Below are positions 44,840 through 53,300 of a DNA stretch of 55,324 nucleotides, piece by piece. Where the stretch lies: positions 1-55,324 of IMG/VR virus record IMGVR_UViG_3300030419_002654. One strand, 5' to 3'. A program made the translations under genes and the position numbers. The notes under the pieces are model-generated. The model made no database searches and was not told the origin of the DNA. It saw nothing but the letters and a program-made list of their open reading frames with translations. Position 1 is the stretch's first letter. Each line of letters starts with the position of its first letter. The stretch comes from a virus.

Positions 44840-46329
44840 TGCAAAGTGGAGTAGGAAGTTTTACTAATCTAAGATCATTCATAGGTGTAGTAGAAGATAG
44901 AAATGACCCAAACCAATTAGGTAGAGTTAAGGTCAGAATCTATTCTGTCCACAATGAAGACAGAAGTCAAATACCTACAAGAGATTTGCCATGGGCTATG
45001 GTATTACAGTCAGCAAGTAATCCATCAACAAGTGGTATTGGAATGTCAGGAACAGGTATTGTAGAAGGTACTTGGGTATTTGGTGTCTTTTTAGACGAAG
45101 GCGAATTCCAAAATCCATTAGTGTTAGGTTCTTTACATGGTAAGCCAGACTTAGGACCAAAGAAAGATCAAGGGTTTAATGATCCACGTGGCGTGTATCC
45201 AAAAGATGATGGCGATACACATACACTTGGTGAATCTTCTATATCAAGATTAGCAAGAGGAAGAAAGCATGCAGAGAAGCATGCTGTGTTAATTAGTAAA
45301 AGAGAAGGTAAAGATAAGTTAGGAGATGTTGATATCGCTAAAGGTCCAGCAATGGGCAGTGTTATTGAAAGAGCTGTTAAAAAAATATTTGAAAGAAGAG
45401 ACACATGGACAGAACCTCATCCAAGACAAGGTCAAGGCAGTTTAAAGAAATGGTGGGAAGGAAAAAACAATTATTCTACATATCCATTCTGTCATGTATG
45501 GTATACAGAAAGCGGTCATGCATTAGAAGTAGATGATACTCCTGGTGCAGAAAGATTACATTGGTATCATAGGTCAGGAACATTCCAAGAAATAATAGCT
45601 AGCGGTGATCAGATTGAAAAGGTAATTGGCGATAGCTATGAGATTGATTTAAAGAATAAACATATGTACATTGGTGGAGACTTCACCATCACAGTAGATG
45701 GAGACCATAAAGAATTAGTACATGGAAATAAAATAGTAGAAGTGGATGGAGAATATCTACTCACTGTAAGAAAAGATTATAGTAAAAAGGTCACAGGTAA
45801 TGAACTAAAAGAAATAGGTTCAGATAAGTCAACTCAAATAAACGGAAGTCATAATGAAAGAGTAAGTCAGAACTTTATTAAGACTGTAGTTGGTGCTGCG
45901 ACAGAAAGTATTAAAGGTCCATTTACAAAAACTACAAAAGGCGAAGAGAAGAGAACTAACCTTGCACAGGTGACACAAATACTACCAGACAACTATCAAT
46001 TGATAGGTGCAAATAATTTAACTATTGCAGCTGGTGGTAATTTAACAGTTAAAGCAGATGGCCAATTAAATTTAAGGTCAGAAGGAAATACAGTATCGAC
46101 AGCACAGACAGGAATTACATTTGCTGCTAATACTGGAATTATGGATATAGATGCTCCACAAATAACTATGGATGCTCCAGTCCTAAGTATTGATGGTCCA
46201 GATGGAAACATTACATCTAAAACTGTCACATTGGATACACATACACATGAGATCACTCATAAAGATTCAGGTGATGGCTCATTAAACAACTCAACTAACG
46301 AATCAGCTTCACCGACGGATGGTACATAA
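44839..46329 (+). CDS. 5: Baseplate spike gp5-like (OB fold plus beta-helix), no lysozyme domain seen
   Basis: A 496-residue protein. N-terminal OB fold (FIGVVEDRNDPNQLGRVKVR, GTWVFGVFLDEGEFQNPLVL). The C terminus has VgrG/gp5-like beta-helix repeats (KEIGSDKSTQINGSHNERVS, IAAGGNLTVKADGQLNLRSE). In T4 gp5 a lysozyme domain lies between; here the middle (about 120-230) is a different basic segment with no E-D-T lysozyme triad that I can find. It forms the cell-puncturing spike. Confidence 0.83.
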   Translation: MQSGVGSFTNLRSFIGVVEDRNDPNQLGRVKVRIYSVHNEDRSQIPTRDLPWAMVLQSASNPSTSGIGMSGTGIVEGTWVFGVFLDEGEFQNPLVLGSLHGKPDLGPKKDQGFNDPRGVYPKDDGDTHTLGESSISRLARGRKHAEKHAVLISKREGKDKLGDVDIAKGPAMGSVIERAVKKIFERRDTWTEPHPRQGQGSLKKWWEGKNNYSTYPFCHVWYTESGHALEVDDTPGAERLHWYHRSGTFQEIIASGDQIEKVIGDSYEIDLKNKHMYIGGDFTITVDGDHKELVHGNKIVEVDGEYLLTVRKDYSKKVTGNELKEIGSDKSTQINGSHNERVSQNFIKTVVGAATESIKGPFTKTTKGEEKRTNLAQVTQILPDNYQLIGANNLTIAAGGNLTVKADGQLNLRSEGNTVSTAQTGITFAANTGIMDIDAPQITMDAPVLSIDGPDGNITSKTVTLDTHTHEITHKDSGDGSLNNSTNESASPTDGT

Positions 46330-47627
46330 TGAGTAAAGATTGTGGAATAAGTGAAGGCGCAGCTAAATTAAGTGCTGGCATTGAAAGTGCTAAAGGCGAA
46401 ATAGATAGCCTTATTGGAGATGCTGTTGGCGGAATAGCTGATAGTGCTGTTAATATTAAAGATAAGATATCTGGATTAACAGATGGCATTGGAGCTGACT
46501 TAGAAAGTATGGCACCTGAAATACCAGTACCTGAATTTAAACTTCAAGATCAAATGACTAACCTGTTAAGTAATACAGGTAATCCTGCTGCAATGATTCA
46601 GCAAATGGATGAGATGAAAGAGAAGTTTGGAGATAAAGTTAATCTTGATAAAGTGTTTGATGATATAGGATTAGATTCAAAAGAATTAAATGCTATGAAT
46701 CTTGACTATAAAGATAAGTTAGCAGCTGGAACAAAACTAAAAGAAGAACAAGACAAATTAAATCTCAAAGATAAATTAGCAGGTGGATTAGGTAAAGTAG
46801 GTGAAATAGTAAACAGTGCTAAAGACAGCGAACTACTTGCTCTAGCATCAGGTGATTTAACTGCAGTAGGAAATTTAATAGGTGGTGCAGCTGATAAGTT
46901 ATTTAAAAAGTCACCAACAGATATGTTAGATAATGTTTGTAACCAAGTACCTAATTTAGAAATGGATGCAGCTGGCAAAGTAATAGAAAAAGGAATTCCA
47001 GCATTAGCAGCTACAGTGGATGCAGAAGCAGATGAGGATAGTGTAGATCCAAAGACTGATATTCTACCAGAGATTAAAGACCAAGCATTGGAAATAGCTG
47101 AAAAGATTATGGCTGAACCTAACCCAGACACAGAACCATTTGACTTTGGACCACCAATTGATCAAGAAAAGCTAACAGAAGCAAGTGAACAATATGATGC
47201 TGACCAACAAAAATTAAAAGATCACATGGAAGCTCTTAGAGAATCAAGAATAGAATATGAGAAAAAACTTAGAGTAGCAGCTTTCTTTGGCATGAGATCA
47301 GCAAAGAGTGCACTTAGTTTAGATAAAGAATTTTATCATACAGCGTACACACAATTTATTAACTACTATAAAACTAACATGGAGATTGAATATAATCAAA
47401 AAGATCCAAATGTAGAAAGAAAACTAAGTAGTGATGAATTTAAAGTACGTGACTCAGAATTTACAGCAACACCTCCACCTGATAGAAAGAAACACATAAT
47501 ACCAAAAGACCAATATGAAACATTCTTTGTTAAGGCTCCAAAGCAGACTGAAAACAAACATATACCGCTAAGAGATGAGCTACTAAAAATGAAATGGATC
47601 GAAGTAGCTGGGCTTGAGGAGGCATAA
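46329..47627 (+). CDS. Virion structural protein candidate
   Basis: A 432-residue protein, Ala/Asp/Lys-rich and helical over its first 230 residues (KLSAGIESAKGEIDSLIGDA), with a more ordered C-terminal part (RVAAFFGMRSAKSALSLDKE, FYHTAYTQFINYYKTN). It lies between gp5 and gp25 in the late operon, in the place of a marine-phage baseplate protein of unknown role. It overlaps gp5 by one base. Confidence 0.75.
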   Translation: MSKDCGISEGAAKLSAGIESAKGEIDSLIGDAVGGIADSAVNIKDKISGLTDGIGADLESMAPEIPVPEFKLQDQMTNLLSNTGNPAAMIQQMDEMKEKFGDKVNLDKVFDDIGLDSKELNAMNLDYKDKLAAGTKLKEEQDKLNLKDKLAGGLGKVGEIVNSAKDSELLALASGDLTAVGNLIGGAADKLFKKSPTDMLDNVCNQVPNLEMDAAGKVIEKGIPALAATVDAEADEDSVDPKTDILPEIKDQALEIAEKIMAEPNPDTEPFDFGPPIDQEKLTEASEQYDADQQKLKDHMEALRESRIEYEKKLRVAAFFGMRSAKSALSLDKEFYHTAYTQFINYYKTNMEIEYNQKDPNVERKLSSDEFKVRDSEFTATPPPDRKKHIIPKDQYETFFVKAPKQTENKHIPLRDELLKMKWIEVAGLEEA

Positions 47628-47630
47628 ATA
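47623..47630 (+). promoter_or_regulatory. T4-type late promoter
   Basis: CATAAATA, 7 of 8 bases, inside the stop region of the upstream gene and 5 nt before the gp25 ATG. Confidence 0.75.
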
Positions 47631-47635
47631 AAAAC

Positions 47636-48016
47636 ATGGCAATTTTTTCTGATTTTAACACATCTTTAACAGCACATCCTATTAATAAGGATCTAGCGCT
47701 TAAATCTGATGTGGAAGCAGTTAAACAGTCTATAAAGAATCTTGTATTAACTGATAAAATGGAAAGACCATTTCAACCAACGATTGGTTGTGATGTTAGA
47801 AAGGCTTTATTTGAAAACTTTACACCACAAACAGTTATGATGGTAAAGTCTTATATAGCAGAAACAATAGAACAATATGAACCTAGATGTAATCTTGTAA
47901 ACATAGAAACATCACCAGATGAGGATAACAACACATTAAACGTAACTGTTATGTTTAGTATAATAAATAGTGAGAGGATAAATCAATTAAACCTCGTTTT
48001 AGAGAGAATAAGATAA
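47636..48016 (+). CDS. 25: Baseplate wedge protein gp25
   Basis: A 126-residue protein with gp25/TssE features: DVRKALFENFTPQTVMMVKS, the EPR motif (QYEPRCNLV), and beta-strands NTLNVTVMFSI. gp25 joins gp6 and gp53 in the wedge core and helps nucleate the sheath. Preceded by a late promoter rather than a ribosome binding site. gp6 starts 1 nt after the stop. Confidence 0.95.
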   Translation: MAIFSDFNTSLTAHPINKDLALKSDVEAVKQSIKNLVLTDKMERPFQPTIGCDVRKALFENFTPQTVMMVKSYIAETIEQYEPRCNLVNIETSPDEDNNTLNVTVMFSIINSERINQLNLVLERIR

Positions 48017-48017
48017 A

Positions 48018-49811
48018 ATGGCAAACAGTGCACTATCAGTAGCAAATACAGACTTCGCAGATATCAAAGGTGAGCTTAAAACTTATCTTGAGTCGCAAAG
48101 TATACTTTCAGACTACAATTTTTCAGGATCCAACTTAAACGTCCTATTGGATGTATTGGCATATAACACATTCATGCAAAATTTTTATTTAAACCAGGTT
48201 GCATCAGAATCATTTTTAGATAGCGCACAACTAAGAGACAGTATAATGTCTCATGCTAAAACTTTAAACTACTTACCAAAGTCTCAAACATCAGCAAGAG
48301 CAGAAGTAGATATAGAAATCTTCCCAGCAAATACACCTGGTACAATTACAATGCCAAAGTACACTACATTTACAACAGCAGTAGATAGTAGCTCATATAC
48401 ATTTACAACAGACGAAGGTAAAACAATTCAAGCAGATGCTAATGGAAGATATTATGCTAATAGTGTTTCAATATATGAGGGAGAAATAGTCACAGAATTA
48501 TTCCAAGTTAATACAGCCAATACAGATCAAAGATTTGTATTAAGCAACCCAGAAATAGATACAAGCAGTTTAGCAGTTAAGATTACTACATCATCTAGTG
48601 ATACATCAAATGCAGAATGGAAGAGCAGTTTAACAACTATTGGTCTTTCTGGAACATCTAATGTATATTATATTGTACCAGCAGAAGGTGGTAAGTACGA
48701 ATTACAATTTGGTGATGGAATATTAGGTAGAGAATTAATTAATGGAAATATTGTTGAGGCTACTTATAGAAAATGTAATGCTAATACAGCAAATGAAGCA
48801 ACAGTATTTACAAACAGTGATGACATTCAAGGACACAGCAATGTTGTAGTGACAACTGTGTCAGCAGCATCAGGTGGAGGATTTGCAGAAAGCAACAACT
48901 CTGTTAAGTTTAATGCACCTAAGTCTTTAGCAATTCAAGACAGAACAGTCACAACAGATGACTATAAAACAATATTAAAACAAGAATTTAATGACATTGA
49001 AGCAATCAATGTGTATGGTGGAGAAGAAGCAAGTCCGCCTGAATTTGGTAAAGTACTAATATCAATCGATTTAAAAAATGCAGACGGTATACCAAATAGT
49101 AAGAAAAAGCTAATAGAAGACTTCGTTTCTTTAAGAGCACCTTTAGGAATAACACCAAAAGTTATTGATCCAACGTTTTTATATGTTGACGTTACAAGCA
49201 AAGTGTTGTATAATCCTAATATCACAACTAAAAGTGACAGCGAGATTGAAACAATAGTTTCAGCTGCAATTAATACACACGCAACAGACACCATAAATGA
49301 TTTTAACTCTAAATTAAGAGTATCTAAATTATCAGCAGCAATTGATGCAGCAGATGCATCAATATTAAACAGTGAGAATAGTATATTGCTACAAAAGAAA
49401 TTTACACCAACATTAAATACTAGTGGTAATCATACGTTAGATTTTGTAAACGAGATTTACAGGGAGTTACCGGACAGTTCGAGTCTGTTCGCGGATGGAT
49501 CCGCACCTGTTTCTTCTTCGTTATTTACATACTCTGGTTTAGGAGGCTGTTCATTAAGAGATAATGGCAATGGTGTATTACAAGTTGTACAACAAGAAAG
49601 CTCAGTGCTAACAGTAGTGAACAACGATATAGGAACAGTCGACTATACTAATGGAAAAGTCACAATTTCAAAATTCTTAGTATCTTCATTTGTTGGTGAT
49701 GCTATTACAGTATCAGTTAATCCAGTATCTAAAACACTAAAATCAAATAAGAATATAATACTATCTTATAACAAAACACCGAGCATAGCGATAGAACAAG
49801 AGAGAATCTAA
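48018..49811 (+). CDS. 6: Baseplate wedge protein gp6
   Basis: A 597-residue protein with the conserved N terminus LKTYLESQSILSDYNFSGSN, LNVLLDVLAYNTFMQNFYLN and SHAKTLNYLPKSQTSARAEV, and the J-domain-like region YYIVPAEGGKYELQFGDGIL. gp6 forms the dodecameric wedge ring with gp7. The stop overlaps the gp7 start by one base. Confidence 0.94.
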   Translation: MANSALSVANTDFADIKGELKTYLESQSILSDYNFSGSNLNVLLDVLAYNTFMQNFYLNQVASESFLDSAQLRDSIMSHAKTLNYLPKSQTSARAEVDIEIFPANTPGTITMPKYTTFTTAVDSSSYTFTTDEGKTIQADANGRYYANSVSIYEGEIVTELFQVNTANTDQRFVLSNPEIDTSSLAVKITTSSSDTSNAEWKSSLTTIGLSGTSNVYYIVPAEGGKYELQFGDGILGRELINGNIVEATYRKCNANTANEATVFTNSDDIQGHSNVVVTTVSAASGGGFAESNNSVKFNAPKSLAIQDRTVTTDDYKTILKQEFNDIEAINVYGGEEASPPEFGKVLISIDLKNADGIPNSKKKLIEDFVSLRAPLGITPKVIDPTFLYVDVTSKVLYNPNITTKSDSEIETIVSAAINTHATDTINDFNSKLRVSKLSAAIDAADASILNSENSILLQKKFTPTLNTSGNHTLDFVNEIYRELPDSSSLFADGSAPVSSSLFTYSGLGGCSLRDNGNGVLQVVQQESSVLTVVNNDIGTVDYTNGKVTISKFLVSSFVGDAITVSVNPVSKTLKSNKNIILSYNKTPSIAIEQERI

Positions 49812-52800
49812 TGCCGGCAGAGATTAACGATAAGATCTCGATTTTCGTAAAAGATCACTTTCCTCAATTTTATAGAGAAGACGGGCTCATGTTTGAGAAG
49901 TTCGTTGAGGCGTACTATGAGTATCTTGAACAAACTGGCCAGTCATTAGATTATGCAAGAAATCTAATAGAATATCAAGACATTGATCAATCAACAGCTG
50001 CATTTTTAGATCAATTTAAAAAGCTATACCTAGAGCAATTACCAGGATTAATAAAATCAGATGATAGATTAACTATTAAACATATACTTGATTTTTATAG
50101 AGCTAAAGGTAGTGACAGATCAATTCAATTATTATTCAGGATGGTTTTTGATCAAGATGCAAAAACAACAAATCCAGCTGATGACGTTATTAGACCTTCA
50201 ACAAGCGACTTTAGAATACCAAGATATATTGAGGTGTACGCAAGAGACTTAGACACTCTTATAGGATTAGAAGGATCAGAAATTATTGGTGCTACTAGTG
50301 GAGCAAAAGGATTCATAGAAAGCATATCAACTAAGAACATGGGAGGCGTACGAACTCATGTAATTCAATTATCAAATTTAAGAGGAAACTTTTTACGTGG
50401 TGAAATCATTGCTAAGACTTCGGATGGGCTTACGGATAACATGCCAGTGGTTACTGGTTCTCTATCTTCTGTGGACATTACTTTGGGTGGCCAAGATTTT
50501 AGTATCGGGGACACTTTCGATCTAATAGCAGACACTGGTAAGCAAGGACAGGTTAGAGTGACATCTATTGATAACGCTACTGGATTAGTAGAATATCAAT
50601 TTGCAAATGGTGGTTTTGGTTTCTCAACAAATACAAGTTTTACTACAATAAATGTTAACACACAAAACTTAGAAGTCGCTAATGTTGTTAATGCTGCTCA
50701 ATCATATTCAAACACATCTAAAGTAGACAATGCTCAATTCTTAATGAGAGAAAGAGTAGATCAAAAAGTAGAAAAGATAAGTTATCTAAGTGGCTCACAA
50801 ATGAACGAAGACATGGCCATATTAATTAATGCTGGCACAACACCTTATCTAGTTGGTAAAAAATCTGGTGGAACTGTTGTAGCAAATGGATATGTATTAA
50901 GTAGAACTACAGATGGAGCTAATGGAACATTATTCGTTGCTCCATTCACAGGTACATTTGGTGACCAATTAGCATTATCAGCAAACTTAACTGTTAACAC
51001 TCACATATTTGAAGCAGGTGAAGAACTAGATGAAGAAAGCCATGTCACGTTAAACATTACAGGAACAAGTGGTTCATTCTCAGTTGGAGATCATGTTAGA
51101 GGAGATTCAAGCAGTGCTAATGGATTAGTTAAGACAGTTAATTCAACAGTAATGACAGTTAATGGTTCATTTGGTGCTTGGTCAACTGATGACAATGTAC
51201 AAGATATAACTTCTGGTACAGCAAACACTGCAAACGTAACAGGGGTTTCAGTGACAACAACAGGTGCTAATGGTATAATAGGTACGTTTACAAACTCAAG
51301 TGCTAAAGTTTATACATTAAATATGCATGAAATATCAGGTGCTTTTACTAATGGCCAGAAATTAAAAGGTAGAAGATCAAATGCAATAGCATCACTTACT
51401 TCTAGTACAGATACAGGTGCAGCCGATATTTACATACAAGGCAACAATGGATCTAATGCAACAGTTGATACATACAGTAATGCATCAGTACATGCACAAG
51501 TTATTGGATCAAATACAACTAATGTTGGTTTTAGAAATCCATTATTCTCAAATGGAGCAACAGGAACATTCTATGCTAACGCAGCTGCATTTATAAAAGG
51601 GTTTGATTCAAATACATATGCTAATGTTGTATCAGTTGGATCAGGAACTGGATCTACTTTTAAAATAGGAACATTAGAAAACGAAGAATCAATAACAATA
51701 TACACAGACTTTATTTCAGATAACAATACAGCTAACGTAGCATTCCTTGATTGTGTAATAGCTGGACACTTATCAAATACTGCTGGAGGTAATACTGGTG
51801 TAGGTTTTGTAGACACAGTTGATATTAGAAATGCTGGTGCAGGCTCTAGCAACAAATATGCTAATGGTGAAGTAGTAACATTTTCAACAGGTGGAGCAGG
51901 TGGTGGTGCACCAACAACAAATGCAACAGCAAACGTCACAACTAATGCTGATGGTGAAATTATAAGCACAACAGTAATAACAGCAGGTGCAGGTTTCTAT
52001 AGTCAGAATATAGTAGGAACAATAGCAACATCAGCTGGTGCTGATGCAGTACTAACAGCTAATGTAGACTTTGGATATGGATTTATTAAAGATCCAAATG
52101 GAGATTACGACACTATTATTGATAACGTACTAACAAGATATAGTGGAAACATTGGATCAGTTGCAACAATAACAGACATTAACCCAGGTAATAATTATAA
52201 TTTCGATCCATTTGTATCAGTATACACACAAGGTATTGCTAAATTTGATAGAAGAGATATAGTAGTTAATTTAACATCAATGAATGAATCAACACCTGGA
52301 ACATATAAAGATTTTACATTAGGAGAAGTTGTAAACCAGACTGTCACAGAAGGAGGACAAACACTTACTCTTAATACTATTACAGTACAAAATACATCAT
52401 CATCAAGTAATACAACAACAGGAAACACACAACATTTCCCAATTGGAAGTTCGGTAATTCAAGTTAAGAACAGTACTGTTAATGCTATTGGTGATGTTGG
52501 ATCATCTAATAGTACAGTTATTAATATCAAAAACGGCAGGGTTAAGACTACTGCTGCTAATGGTCTAGTAACATTTGTTGTAAATGCTCAACCATTTACA
52601 TCTAACTCGACGATAAATGCCATTTCAATCGGGTCAGCAAATACAGCAAATAATGAAACTAATGTATACAGCACAGTAGCAAGTAATGGTTCAATATCAT
52701 TCTCATCTGTATCAAAAGGAACTGTATACAAATTTAATAATAATGGAGATGGAACAGGTGACGTTGGTATAAGAAGATTATCATTTAGCGTTGGATTTAA

Positions 52801-53296
52801 TGATACTGGATCATTAACTGGTGCTACATCTGGAGCAGGTGGAACAATTGATAGTTTATATCAAGATACTGATACTAGACCAATTGGTGACAACTTCTCA
52901 ATCAATGCTACTGCTAAAGCAGCAAACGGTATTGTGTCAAATGTAGAAGTTATTGATAGTGGTATTGGATACCAACACGGAGCAAATTTAACATTAAGAC
53001 ACACAGGAAATTCTAACATTGTTGTTAGCGGAACAGCAAATGTAACAACTACTGGTCTAGGAAATGGATATTGGGCATCATCAGAGTCTGAATTGAATGC
53101 TAAATATATACACGACAACGATTATTACCAATCTCACTCTTATGTTGTAGAGACTGGGCTTTCTCTTGATAAATATAGAGACATACTATTAAAAGCAGCT
53201 CACGTTTCAGGTACAAGATTGTTTGGTAAAGTAATTAAAGAAAGTACAGTAAACAATGCTGTGACAGTAAGTAATAGCTCAATAGGGGCAGTATAG
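49811..53296 (+). CDS. 7: Baseplate wedge protein gp7-like
   Basis: A 1161-residue protein. The N terminus matches marine gp7-like proteins (FVKDHFPQFYREDGLMFEKF, EAYYEYLEQTGQSLDYARNL). The long remainder is Asn/Thr/Gly/Ser-rich with repeated beta domains (GATSGAKGFIES, TNATANVTTNADGEIISTTV). gp7 makes the outer wedge heterotrimer with gp10 and gp8. Position between gp6 and gp8 supports this. Confidence 0.86.
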   Translation: MPAEINDKISIFVKDHFPQFYREDGLMFEKFVEAYYEYLEQTGQSLDYARNLIEYQDIDQSTAAFLDQFKKLYLEQLPGLIKSDDRLTIKHILDFYRAKGSDRSIQLLFRMVFDQDAKTTNPADDVIRPSTSDFRIPRYIEVYARDLDTLIGLEGSEIIGATSGAKGFIESISTKNMGGVRTHVIQLSNLRGNFLRGEIIAKTSDGLTDNMPVVTGSLSSVDITLGGQDFSIGDTFDLIADTGKQGQVRVTSIDNATGLVEYQFANGGFGFSTNTSFTTINVNTQNLEVANVVNAAQSYSNTSKVDNAQFLMRERVDQKVEKISYLSGSQMNEDMAILINAGTTPYLVGKKSGGTVVANGYVLSRTTDGANGTLFVAPFTGTFGDQLALSANLTVNTHIFEAGEELDEESHVTLNITGTSGSFSVGDHVRGDSSSANGLVKTVNSTVMTVNGSFGAWSTDDNVQDITSGTANTANVTGVSVTTTGANGIIGTFTNSSAKVYTLNMHEISGAFTNGQKLKGRRSNAIASLTSSTDTGAADIYIQGNNGSNATVDTYSNASVHAQVIGSNTTNVGFRNPLFSNGATGTFYANAAAFIKGFDSNTYANVVSVGSGTGSTFKIGTLENEESITIYTDFISDNNTANVAFLDCVIAGHLSNTAGGNTGVGFVDTVDIRNAGAGSSNKYANGEVVTFSTGGAGGGAPTTNATANVTTNADGEIISTTVITAGAGFYSQNIVGTIATSAGADAVLTANVDFGYGFIKDPNGDYDTIIDNVLTRYSGNIGSVATITDINPGNNYNFDPFVSVYTQGIAKFDRRDIVVNLTSMNESTPGTYKDFTLGEVVNQTVTEGGQTLTLNTITVQNTSSSSNTTTGNTQHFPIGSSVIQVKNSTVNAIGDVGSSNSTVINIKNGRVKTTAANGLVTFVVNAQPFTSNSTINAISIGSANTANNETNVYSTVASNGSISFSSVSKGTVYKFNNNGDGTGDVGIRRLSFSVGFNDTGSLTGATSGAGGTIDSLYQDTDTRPIGDNFSINATAKAANGIVSNVEVIDSGIGYQHGANLTLRHTGNSNIVVSGTANVTTTGLGNGYWASSESELNAKYIHDNDYYQSHSYVVETGLSLDKYRDILLKAAHVSGTRLFGKVIKESTVNNAVTVSNSSIGAV

Positions 53297-53300
53297 GTAA

